A stretch of 22,740 nt of DNA from Burkholderiales bacterium. Its GTDB lineage: Bacteria > Pseudomonadota > Gammaproteobacteria > Burkholderiales > CAIKXV01. Below the pieces are notes generated by a model, which was given only the letters and a program-made list of their open reading frames with translations, ran no database searches and was not told the DNA's origin. The position numbers and the translations under genes were made by a program. Below, in pieces: positions 7,333 to 16,523 of the stretch (its first letter is position 1; each line of letters begins with the position of its first letter). The DNA is taken from NCBI GenBank assembly GCA_019751575.1, contig JAIENF010000146.1:1-22740 (forward strand), written 5' to 3'.

Positions 7333-7676
7333 GCCTCGCGCTCGTCGGCGCATTCCTGGCAGAACACCTCGGCCGGATCCGCATCCAGCCGGTCGTCATC
7401 AATGGTCGCACGACACTCGCAGCACAGGCCATAGGCACCCGCATCGACCCGGGCCAGCGCGGCCTCGACCTTGCGCCGGCGCAGGTTGAACTTCTCGAGC
7501 TGGTCGCGCGTGTTCACCTGCTGCGCCATCGCGTCCAACCGCGCCTGGCGCATGTCGGGCGAGACGTCCTGCGCGACCTTGCCGGTCGCGGCGAGCAGGC
7601 CGGCGATCGAGTCGAGCTGCTGGGCGAGATCTGAAGCAAGGCGGGTACGGTAGACGGTCTGTTCGGCAGCATTCAT
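7326..7676 (-). CDS. DksA/TraR-type C4 zinc-finger protein
   Basis: A 116-residue protein with a helical N-terminal two-thirds (a likely coiled coil, about residues 5-75) and a C-terminal zinc finger: C85-x2-C88 and C106-x2-C109, with an extra C86 adjacent. This is the architecture of DksA and TraR, which bind the secondary channel of RNA polymerase and, with ppGpp for DksA, change promoter response. It is shorter than E. coli DksA (151 residues), so it is more likely a DksA-like paralogue or YbiI/RNAP-binding relative than the main DksA. The DxxDxA tip motif at the coiled-coil apex is not obvious: DMRQARLDAMA is the nearest candidate and does not match. The start is ATG 7676, with AAGGA about 11 bases upstream. 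It is divergent from prfC and upstream of the TAXI gene. Confidence 0.8.
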   Translation of the reverse strand: MNAAEQTVYRTRLASDLAQQLDSIAGLLAATGKVAQDVSPDMRQARLDAMAQQVNTRDQLEKFNLRRRKVEAALARVDAGAYGLCCECRATIDDDRLDADPAEVFCQECADEREAP

Positions 7677-7775
7677 CGGGGCAGCGTCCTTTTCGGCAGG
7701 GCCACAGCTTGCGCCGATTCGGCTGCGCCGGGTTGGATATCGACACCCCCTGGGTCCGGCCACGGCGGGAGAGGC

Positions 7776-7781
7776 TACAAT
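7776..7781 (+). promoter_or_regulatory. Candidate -10 element for prfC
   Basis: TACAAT lies 54 bases before the prfC start in the DksA-like/prfC divergent gap (7677-7834) and matches five of six bases of the sigma-70 -10 consensus. The 17-base-spaced -35 position reads GGTCCG and is poor, so this rests on the -10 alone. Confidence 0.4.
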
Positions 7782-7834
7782 TCGCGCCTTTCCGGTTGCC
7801 GGTGGCTTCACGGACACACAACGAGCACGCATCG

Positions 7835-9445
<1,611 letters not shown>

Positions 9446-9502
9446 GCGGGCGATCCGCCCCTCGACCGGATCGGTCCTGATCCATCCGAAAGGAGGCTGG
9501 AC

Positions 9503-10489
9503 ATGAATGCAGGCACCATGAAGTTCCCGATCGCGACTGCGGCAACGCTCTGGCTGTTGAGCGCAGGGGTGTCCGTCTCGCTCGCACAGCCGGCCACCCC
9601 TGCATTCCCCGTGAAACCGCTGCGCATCATCTCGCCCTATTCGCCCGGCGGACTGGGGGACAGCTTCCCGCGCGCGGTCGCCGCCGGCCTCGCCGAAGTG
9701 CTCGGACAACCGGTGATCGTCGAGAATCGGCCGGGCGCCTCCCAGGTGATCGGCATGCAGGTGGCGGCCAAGGCGCCCGCCGACGGCTACACCATGGTGT
9801 TCGGGAGCGTGACCAGCCTTGCGATCAACCCGGCGGTCAACCGCGAGCTGCCCTACGATCCGGTGAAGGACTTCGCGCCGTTGAGCCTGTGCGTGACGAC
9901 GCCGCTGTACCTGGTCGTGCATCCGTCGGTACCGGCCACGACGGTGAAGGACCTGGTGGCGCTGGCACGCAGGCAGCCCGGTCGACTGACCTTCGCCTCG
10001 GGTGGCAACGGGTCGTCGAACCACCTCGCCGGCGAACTGTTGAAGCTGCTCGCGGGCATCGACATGATCCACGTGCCGTACAAGGGCGCCGGACCCGCCA
10101 TGGCTGACGTGATGGGTGGGCATGTCGACCTCATGCTCGGCTCTGCAGGCCTGTCGGAGGCGCGCGCGGGACGCGTCCGGGTGCTCGGCGTCACCAGCGC
10201 GAGGCGCGCGGCAGTCGCGCCCGAGGTACCCACGCTGCAGGAGGCCGGGGTACCCGGCTACGAATCGACCATCTGGTTCGGCCTGCTGGCGACCGGCGGC
10301 ACGCCCGCACCGATCGTCGATCGCCTTTCGCGCGACATCCGCAAGGTGCTGCAACAGCCGGCCATCCACAAGGCGTTCAGCACGGTCGAGATCACGCCGA
10401 CCACGCCGGACGGATTCGCTGCGCACATCCAGAGCGAAATGCAGAAGTGGCGCAAGGTGATCAGCCGGGCAAAGATCGTCATGGAGTGA
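9503..10489 (+). CDS. Bug/TctC-family tripartite tricarboxylate transporter substrate-binding protein
   Basis: A 328-residue periplasmic binding protein. The leader (residues 1 to about 28) has a hydrophobic core, ATAATLWLLSAGVSVSLA. The mature protein starts with FPVKPLRIISPYSPGG, equivalent to the usual Bug opening (PxRPIRLIVPFxxGG), then LGQPVIVENRPGA, KAPADGYT, ELPYDPVKDFAPLSL, VHPSVPA and VPYKGAGPA, all standard Bug motifs around the ligand. Such proteins capture carboxylates, aromatic acids or other small organic anions. No TctA/TctB permease is present, which is common for Bug proteins. The ATG at 9503 has AAGGAGG nine bases upstream. Its stop overlaps or lies beside the start of the NicC-like monooxygenase, suggesting that the ligand is related to that enzyme's substrate, probably an aromatic or N-heteroaromatic acid (inference). 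Confidence 0.92.
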   Translation: MNAGTMKFPIATAATLWLLSAGVSVSLAQPATPAFPVKPLRIISPYSPGGLGDSFPRAVAAGLAEVLGQPVIVENRPGASQVIGMQVAAKAPADGYTMVFGSVTSLAINPAVNRELPYDPVKDFAPLSLCVTTPLYLVVHPSVPATTVKDLVALARRQPGRLTFASGGNGSSNHLAGELLKLLAGIDMIHVPYKGAGPAMADVMGGHVDLMLGSAGLSEARAGRVRVLGVTSARRAAVAPEVPTLQEAGVPGYESTIWFGLLATGGTPAPIVDRLSRDIRKVLQQPAIHKAFSTVEITPTTPDGFAAHIQSEMQKWRKVISRAKIVME

Positions 10490-10494
10490 AGCCT

Positions 10495-11643
10495 GTGAAG
10501 CCAGTTTCGTTTGCGATCATCGGCGCCGGGATCGGCGGCCTCGCCACCGCGGCGCTGCTGCTGCGGGCCGGGCACAGGGTGCAGGTGTACGAACAGGCGA
10601 CCCGCTTCGCCCGTGTCGGCGCCGGCATCCAGATGGCGCCCAACGCAGTCAAGGTGCTGCGCCATCTCGGCATCGAGGAACCGTTGCGCAGGACCGCGTT
10701 CCAGGCTGACTTCGCGATCAGCCGCACCTGGGACACCGGTGCCGAAACCAGCCGCCTGCCGCTGGGCTCCGAGGTCGAGCACGCGTTCGGTGCACCCTAC
10801 CTGTTCCTGCATCGGGCAGACCTGCATGCAGCGATCGCCAGCATCGTGCCTTCCGCAGTGGTGCACCTGGGCATGAAGCTCGCGGCGATCGACCAGGGGC
10901 CGCAGGGCGTGGACCTCCGGTTCACGGACGGAACGTCCGTACGGGCCGACGCGGTGATCGGTGCCGACGGCGTGCACTCCCTGGTCCGCGAGACGCTGCT
11001 CGGACCCGAGAAGCCGCGATTCACCGGCCGGGTGGCCTATCGGACCACGTACGCGTCCGACCGCCTTCGCGGCCGCGCGCTCGACCCGGTGCGCACCAAG
11101 TGGTGGGGGCCGGACAGGCACATGGTGGTGTACTACGTCACCCGCGCGCGAGACGAGCTGTACTTCGTGACCAGCGTGCCCGAACGTGCCGAGTGGACCA
11201 CGCCCGAATCCTGGTCGGCGAAGGGCGACCTGGACGAACTGCGTGCGGCCTACGCCGGCTTCCACCCGGACGTCCAGGCGATCCTCGACGCGTGTCCCGA
11301 GGTCTACAAGTGGGCGCTGTTCGAGCGCGACCCCCTGCCCAGGTGGTCGGACGGACGCATCGCGCTGCTCGGCGATGCCTGCCATCCGATGACGCCCTAC
11401 ATGGCGCAGGGCGCTGCATCCGCCCTCGAGGACGCAGCCATCCTCGCGCGCTGCCTGGACGGCGTCGAGCAGGATGGCGTGCACGAGGCCTACCTGAGGT
11501 ACGAGCGCATCCGCAAGCCGCGCGCATCGGACATCCAGGCGGGATCGAGCGCGAACAACTGGCTGCGCGACAAGACCGACCCGGGCTGGGTGTACGGCTA
11601 CGACGCCAGCACGGTCGGCCTCGAGGATGGAACCCGCGGTTGA
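10495..11643 (+). CDS. FAD-dependent aromatic monooxygenase, NicC-like
   Basis: A 382-residue group A flavoprotein hydroxylase. It has the FAD-binding GAGIGG (10-15) with E33 at the end of strand 2, the DG motif GADGVHS (156-162), and GDACHP (293-298) for the flavin ribityl contact. The overall sequence, including TKWWGPDRHMVVYY (201-214) and a C-terminal DPGWVYGYD, is closest by memory to 6-hydroxynicotinate 3-monooxygenase NicC, which converts 6-hydroxynicotinate to 2,5-dihydroxypyridine. H209 and Y213 match NicC H211 and Y215, but NicC H47 and H302 are Q46 and Y302 here, as in some 3-hydroxybenzoate 6-hydroxylase-type relatives for the latter, so the substrate may differ. GTG 10495 is preferred because GGAG lies eight bases upstream; GTG 10486, which overlaps the Bug stop, would add three residues. 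Confidence 0.85.
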   Translation: MKPVSFAIIGAGIGGLATAALLLRAGHRVQVYEQATRFARVGAGIQMAPNAVKVLRHLGIEEPLRRTAFQADFAISRTWDTGAETSRLPLGSEVEHAFGAPYLFLHRADLHAAIASIVPSAVVHLGMKLAAIDQGPQGVDLRFTDGTSVRADAVIGADGVHSLVRETLLGPEKPRFTGRVAYRTTYASDRLRGRALDPVRTKWWGPDRHMVVYYVTRARDELYFVTSVPERAEWTTPESWSAKGDLDELRAAYAGFHPDVQAILDACPEVYKWALFERDPLPRWSDGRIALLGDACHPMTPYMAQGAASALEDAAILARCLDGVEQDGVHEAYLRYERIRKPRASDIQAGSSANNWLRDKTDPGWVYGYDASTVGLEDGTRG

Positions 11644-11662
11644 GCCGGCACCAGCACGGAAC

Positions 11663-11682
11663 CCCGCTCATTTCGCAGCGGG
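11663..11682. terminator. Possible terminator hairpin between converging genes
   Basis: In the 48-base gap between the converging monooxygenase and transporter genes, CCCGCT (11663-11668) and AGCGGG (11677-11682) can pair as a six-base stem with an eight-base loop. There is no clear T run on either side, so efficiency as an intrinsic terminator is doubtful, though its placement fits a bidirectional stop. Confidence 0.4.
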
Positions 11683-11691
11683 AACACTGCC

Positions 11692-13344
11692 CTACGCCGT
11701 CTTCAACCGTGCCATCCGCACCACCGCCACCGTCAGCATCGGCAGCACGAAGCCGATCACCATCACGGTCACCAGCAGCATGCCCAGCTCGCTGTAATCC
11801 GCCGGCACCTTGATCGCGCCGGTCGGGTCCTTCACCTGGCGCGTCACGTCGAACACCTGGTTGAGGTACTTGGTGCCGAGCTGCGAGGCCGACAGCGCCA
11901 GGTTGGTGAACGAGGCCATCACCGCGAAGAAGGTGGCCTTGAGGTGGTCGGGTGCCGAGTTGGCGATCCAGGCGAGCATCGGGATCATCGCGATCTGGCC
12001 GAGCGGTGACTCGAGCGCGGTGTCGATCACCGCGATGAAGCGCGCATCGACCACGCCGCCGGTCATCGCGGCCGTCCAGTGGTGCAGGCCGTGGTACATG
12101 CCCAGCGTCGGCAGCGCGAGGATCGTCCCGGCGATCGTGAGGAAGACGACGATCGTCGCCAGCGTGTGCTCGGCGATGAAGCGGCGGAAGATGAACATCC
12201 CGGCCAGGGTGAGCAGGCTGCCGAGCAGCGACAGCTTGGCCAGGAACTGCTGGTCGAAGCCGAGTTCGTCGATGAACCACCAGGTGGCGCCCGCCCCCGG
12301 GCCGGGCATCGCTCGGAAGATGAACACCACCACCGCGGTGCCGATCAGCAGGCGCTGCGCGTCCGGGTCCAGCTCGCGGGTGAGGCGCACCATCAGGAAC
12401 ACGATCACCGCCATCGAGCCGGCGAAGATGATTTCCTGGCCATAGCTGTAGCGACCGAGGCCGACGGTGAGCGTGATCGCGACGAACACCAGGCTGCCGC
12501 CCAGGATCCACCAGTTGGGCCGGGTCGCCGACGGCGTCTCGTAGAGCACGCGCGCGATCTCCTCGCGCGTCTTGCCCAGCGCCGCCAGCTTGCGCACCGC
12601 ATTGCGCTTCATGAAGCCGGCGAGGATCACGCCCAGCACCGACAGCAGCGGGATCACCAGCGCCATTGCATAGACATTGCCGTAGATGGCGACCTTCTCG
12701 GCCTCGGGCAGCTTCGCCGCATCCTGGAACATCCAGACGTTGATCAGGCCGACCAGCACGGTGCCGCCGATGATCGCCACCCGGCCGAGCATCTGCATCG
12801 TGGTGTGCATCAGCTTGCGCCTGTCGGGGTCGATCGGCTGGCCCTGCTCGTCCAGCCGGGGCACCGCCTCGACGGTCATCGCGTCGGCCACGCAATCCTG
12901 GATCACGAAGCCCACCGGCGAGAGCAGCGCCGAGGTCACGAACCATGCTTCCTTCGATGCGATCGCGACCATCGCATCGGTATGCACGATCAGCCCGTAC
13001 ATGATCAGCAGGCTGCTCGCGATCACCGAGGCGCCGAGCCAGACCAGCCAGGCCTTGTAGCGCCAGATCAGGTCGACCAGGTGCCCGAGCGGCATCTTCA
13101 GCGCCCAGGGGATGCCGGCCCAGAAGCCGAGCGCGGCGAGGAAGGCGGCCGACAGCCCGAGGTACTCCTTGACGAAGAAGGTGCCGACGATGCCGGTCAG
13201 GCCGGACACCCCGGCGGCCACGTAGACCATCAGCGGCGGCAGGTAGGACCAGCGCATGTCCCGTCCGAGGGACAGCACGTTGCGGTCGAACCAGCGCCAG
13301 AAGGCGTTGCCGGGGTCGGAGGGGGCGTTCGTGTCGGTGGTCAT
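11692..13344 (-). CDS. MFS-superfamily transporter, BT1/folate-biopterin transporter-like
   Basis: A 550-residue polytopic inner-membrane protein with around twelve or more hydrophobic segments. The first helices (WSYLPPLMVYVAAGVSGL, then FFVKEYLGLSAAFLAALG and IPWALKMPLGHLVDLI) follow the BT1/FBT pattern, in which a KxxxGxxxD-type loop after helix 2-3 replaces the classic MFS motif A. FVIQDCVADAMTVEAVPR also resembles the family's DxxADAxxVE element. BT1 members in protists, plants and cyanobacteria carry folates or pterins; bacterial substrates are mostly untested. Large cytoplasmic loops occur near residues 155-180 and 255-285. The start is ATG 13344, with a modest GAGG upstream; the open frame extends further but enters the PEP-CTERM gene on the other strand. 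It is monocistronic, converging with the monooxygenase and divergent from the PEP-CTERM gene. Confidence 0.78.
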   Translation of the reverse strand: MTTDTNAPSDPGNAFWRWFDRNVLSLGRDMRWSYLPPLMVYVAAGVSGLTGIVGTFFVKEYLGLSAAFLAALGFWAGIPWALKMPLGHLVDLIWRYKAWLVWLGASVIASSLLIMYGLIVHTDAMVAIASKEAWFVTSALLSPVGFVIQDCVADAMTVEAVPRLDEQGQPIDPDRRKLMHTTMQMLGRVAIIGGTVLVGLINVWMFQDAAKLPEAEKVAIYGNVYAMALVIPLLSVLGVILAGFMKRNAVRKLAALGKTREEIARVLYETPSATRPNWWILGGSLVFVAITLTVGLGRYSYGQEIIFAGSMAVIVFLMVRLTRELDPDAQRLLIGTAVVVFIFRAMPGPGAGATWWFIDELGFDQQFLAKLSLLGSLLTLAGMFIFRRFIAEHTLATIVVFLTIAGTILALPTLGMYHGLHHWTAAMTGGVVDARFIAVIDTALESPLGQIAMIPMLAWIANSAPDHLKATFFAVMASFTNLALSASQLGTKYLNQVFDVTRQVKDPTGAIKVPADYSELGMLLVTVMVIGFVLPMLTVAVVRMARLKTA

Positions 13345-13626
13345 GAGGCCTCGGTCGCGGATGGCGAAGACTAACCGCTCCGCGCGATTGTGCCGAATCC
13401 CGCCGCGCCGCCCACGCGTTCGCAGGTCGATCCTGCCTGTCCGGACGGTCAGTCCTTCCCGGCCGATCCTCGTGTCTGGAAAACGATGGATCGGCTGGCG
13501 TTCCGGCCCGCCTGGTGAAACACTGAGTTTGTCGCTTGAATGACTAAAGCGGACTTCCGCCCGTCTGACCCCCAAACCCGGCCAGCCTCGGCGTTCACTT
13601 CCTGATGGACCCAGAGGAGACACGAC

Positions 13627-14313
13627 ATGCATCCCAGCAGATCGCTTGCACGCACCTTCGTTGCACTGACATTCGCCCTCGCCGGCGCCGCACAGGCAGC
13701 GACGATCACCAACGGCTTCACCTTCGCGGTGGCATCGAGCAGCGGCAACACCGCGATCGGGACGCACTACCACTCGAACACCGGCGGTGCCTTCGGCAAT
13801 CCGGCCGGCAAGGCCGAGGTCGGCCGCTTCGGGAGTGAAGGGGTCCGCGGCCTGTCGGAATACAGCCTCGTCGGCCTGTCGAATGCATCGTCCGCGTTCG
13901 TCACCTTCAACGTGTTCAAGGCGGGCGGGCTGTTCCCGGGCACGAACGACTTTCCGTTCGTCGGCACGATCAAGGTCGACGGTTACGCCGGCAACAACAC
14001 CGAAGACATCTCGGACTACGAGGCTGCGTCGATCGGCGGCGTGGGCAGCTTCGGCACGGGCGCCCTAGCTGTCGGTGGCGTGCTCAGCTTCGACATAACG
14101 TCCCTGTTCAATGCCGCGCTCGCCAACGGCGACACCTCGCTCGGCATCCGGCTGATCGCGGATCCGCTGAACAACACGGGTGCGTGGACCTTCGACACCT
14201 TCCGGCTGACCAGTGACAACCAGACCAGCGTCGTCCCGGTTCCCGCCGGCCTGCCGCTGATGCTGACCGGGCTTGTCGCCCTGGGCTTGCGCAGCTTCCG
14301 CCGCCGAGCCTGA
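13627..14313 (+). CDS. PEP-CTERM (VPxPA-type) exosortase-substrate protein
   Basis: A 228-residue secreted protein. It has an N-terminal Sec signal (residues 1-24, ending AQA), a serine/glycine/asparagine-rich extracellular region with few charges and no cysteine, and the tripartite sorting tail: VPVPA (203-207), a hydrophobic helix GLPLMLTGLVALGL, then the basic end RSFRRRA. This tail is recognised by an exosortase (EpsH/XrtA type), which cleaves and anchors or releases the protein, usually together with exopolysaccharide in biofilm or floc formation. No exosortase is in the window, so it must be encoded elsewhere. The ATG at 13627 has GAGGAG ten bases upstream. The 282-base gap before it (13345-13626) is shared with the divergent transporter and shows no promoter I would trust. 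The function of the passenger domain is unknown. Confidence 0.88.
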   Translation: MHPSRSLARTFVALTFALAGAAQAATITNGFTFAVASSSGNTAIGTHYHSNTGGAFGNPAGKAEVGRFGSEGVRGLSEYSLVGLSNASSAFVTFNVFKAGGLFPGTNDFPFVGTIKVDGYAGNNTEDISDYEAASIGGVGSFGTGALAVGGVLSFDITSLFNAALANGDTSLGIRLIADPLNNTGAWTFDTFRLTSDNQTSVVPVPAGLPLMLTGLVALGLRSFRRRA

Positions 14314-14332
14314 TCCCCCCGGCACCGTCTGG

Positions 14333-14358
14333 AGCCGCAGGCGCACGCGCCTGCGGCT
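14333..14358 (+). terminator. Strong stem-loop after the PEP-CTERM gene
   Basis: An eleven-base perfect stem (left arm 14333-14343, right arm 14348-14358) closes a CACG loop 20 bases after the PEP-CTERM stop. It is followed by TCGACTCC rather than a T run. It is the clearest hairpin in the window and sits between converging genes, so it may end transcription from both sides. Confidence 0.65.
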
Positions 14359-14414
14359 TCGACTCCGTCCGACAGGACCGGTGGTCCGGACGCGGCCGGC
14401 CGCCCACGCCCAGG

Positions 14415-16523
14415 CTACAACCTGATCAGCACGTTCCCGTACGCGTCCAGCTCCGCCGTCGCGCCCGGTGGCACCACGCAGGTCGAATCGTAGTCCTCGA
14501 CGATCAGCGGCCCGTCGGTCTTCTTCGCCAGGTCGGACCGGCGCAGGATCGGCGTCCGCTGCCAGCCGGCCTGCGGTCCGAAGTAGACCTGCCGCGGCGG
14601 CGGGGCGGGCCGTTCGGCACGCACGTCGTGCAGCGCCTCGGGCACCAGTGCACGCTCGGGCAGGCCGAGCGCGATCACCTTGATGTTGACCATCTCGATC
14701 GGGATGGACGACGGCGATCGGTGTCCGTAGGTACGCTCGTACTCCTTCGCGAAGGTCTCCTCCAGCACCGGGACGGTGGTCGCATCGAGCGGCGCATCCG
14801 GCGCCGGCACGGCGAGCTCGTACGACTGCCCCTTGTAGTGCATGTCGGCGAACTTGCGGATGCGGATGCGCTCCGGCGGGAAGCCCTCGGCCTCGAGCTG
14901 GGCGCGGCCATGCGCGATCAGCTTGTCCCAGGCGGCATTGATGTCGGACACGCCCGCGGTCGACAGCACCCGACGGAACGTGCGCGAGTAGTGGTGCTCG
15001 ACATCGGCATAGAGCAGCCCGAACGACGAGAACAGCCCGGCCGACGGCGGCACCACCACCAGCTTCATGCCCAGCGACTGCGCGAGGTCGGCGCCGAACA
15101 GCGGTCCGTTGCCGCCGAAGGCGAACAGCGAGAAGCCACGCACGTCGCGGCCGCGCTCGACCGACACCGCACGGATCGCGCGCATCATGTTCGAGCCGGC
15201 GATCTTGAACGCCGCATAGGCCGCATGCTCCGGCGACAACCCGAGCGGCCCGGCGACCTTCTCGGCCACCGCGCTGCGGCTCTTCGACGCGTCGAGCGAC
15301 AGTTCGCCCTGCACCAGGTGCTGCGGGTTGATGTAGCCGAGCACCACGTTGCAGTCGGTGATGGTCGGCTCGGTGCCGCCCTTGCCGTAGCAGACCGGCC
15401 CCGGGAAGGCGCCGGCGCTGTCCGGCCCGACGCGTACCGCGCCGCCGGCATCGACGCGCACGATGGAACCGCCGCCGGCCCCCACCTCCGCCAGGTCGAT
15501 CGCCGGCACGCGCAGCAGGTAGCCGGAGCCGGTGAGCAGACGCGAGCCGATCATGATGCCGCCACCGACGCTGTACTCGGTCGCACGCGACACTTCGCCG
15601 TCCTCGACGATCGAGGCCTTGGCGGTGGTACCGCCCATGTCGAAGGTGACGATCTGCGCCAGGCCGAGCTTCTTCGCCAGCGCCTGTGCACCCACCACGC
15701 CGCCCGCCGGTCCGGATTCGACGATGTTGACCGGCATGCGTGCGGCCTCCGCGTCGGTGATCAGGCCGCCGTTGCTCTGCATCAGCAGCAGTTTCGCGTG
15801 GATGCCGGCAGCGTCCAGGCTCGCGCGCAGCGTCTGCAGGTAGCGCTCGACGATCGGCAGGATGTAGGCATTCACCGTGGTGGTCGAGGTGCGCTCGTAC
15901 TCCTTGATCTCGGGCAGCACGTCATGGCTCACGCAGTGCGGCAGGCCGGGCGCACGCGACTCGATCACCTGCTTGATCGCGTACTCGTGCACCGGGTTCA
16001 GGTAGGAGTTCTTCAGGCACACCGCGATCGCCTCGACGCCTTCGACGAGCATCCGGTCGACCACCTGCTCGACCTGGGCGATGTCCAGTGCCACCTCGAC
16101 CTCGCCCTGGGCGTTGATGCGCTCGTCCACCGGCAGGCGCAGGTAGCGCTCGACCAGCGGCTGCGGCTTGTTCCAGACGATGTTGTACAGGTGCGGACGG
16201 CGCAGGTTGCGGATCTCGAGGATGTCGCGGAAGCCTTCGCTGCAGATGAGCCCGGTCAGCACGCCCTTGTGCTCGAGGATCGCGTTCGAGCCGACGGTCG
16301 TGCCATGGCGCAGCACGTCGACATCGCGCCCGACCAGCCCGTGTTCCCTGAACAGGTCGCCCAGGCCCTGCACGATCGCCAGTGCATAGTTGTCGACGCT
16401 GGACGAGATCTTCTTGGTCAGCAGGCGGCCGTCCTCGGACAGGAAGACGATGTCGGTGAAGGTGCCGCCGATGTCGACGCCGACACGGTAGGTGGGGGTG
16501 TTCTGCCGGGGGACCGTGCTCAT
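14415..16523 (-). CDS. hyuA: Hydantoinase/oxoprolinase ATP-binding subunit (HyuA family)
   Basis: A 702-residue protein of full family length. The N-terminus has the acetate/sugar kinase-like phosphate loop VGVDIGGTFTDIVF (14-27), a central ESGPAGGVVGA and FDMGGTTAK repeat the ATPase fold, and the C-terminal part carries GGNGPLFGADLAQSLG. HyuA works with HyuB to open cyclic amides (N-methylhydantoin, 5-oxoproline) with ATP, and acetone or acetophenone carboxylases use the same subunit type. No gamma subunit of a carboxylase is seen, so amidohydrolase is the better guess. The start ATG 16523 overlaps the hyuB stop in an ATGA arrangement, giving coupled translation; the frame's extension to 16577 lies within hyuB. 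The substrate remains unassigned. Confidence 0.9.
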   Translation of the reverse strand: MSTVPRQNTPTYRVGVDIGGTFTDIVFLSEDGRLLTKKISSSVDNYALAIVQGLGDLFREHGLVGRDVDVLRHGTTVGSNAILEHKGVLTGLICSEGFRDILEIRNLRRPHLYNIVWNKPQPLVERYLRLPVDERINAQGEVEVALDIAQVEQVVDRMLVEGVEAIAVCLKNSYLNPVHEYAIKQVIESRAPGLPHCVSHDVLPEIKEYERTSTTTVNAYILPIVERYLQTLRASLDAAGIHAKLLLMQSNGGLITDAEAARMPVNIVESGPAGGVVGAQALAKKLGLAQIVTFDMGGTTAKASIVEDGEVSRATEYSVGGGIMIGSRLLTGSGYLLRVPAIDLAEVGAGGGSIVRVDAGGAVRVGPDSAGAFPGPVCYGKGGTEPTITDCNVVLGYINPQHLVQGELSLDASKSRSAVAEKVAGPLGLSPEHAAYAAFKIAGSNMMRAIRAVSVERGRDVRGFSLFAFGGNGPLFGADLAQSLGMKLVVVPPSAGLFSSFGLLYADVEHHYSRTFRRVLSTAGVSDINAAWDKLIAHGRAQLEAEGFPPERIRIRKFADMHYKGQSYELAVPAPDAPLDATTVPVLEETFAKEYERTYGHRSPSSIPIEMVNIKVIALGLPERALVPEALHDVRAERPAPPPRQVYFGPQAGWQRTPILRRSDLAKKTDGPLIVEDYDSTCVVPPGATAELDAYGNVLIRL

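Noticed and set aside
13345..13626. Sigma-54 type promoter before the PEP-CTERM gene
   Set aside because: I looked for a GG-N10-GC core of the -24/-12 type; the closest sequences near 13497-13535 do not match the conserved positions.
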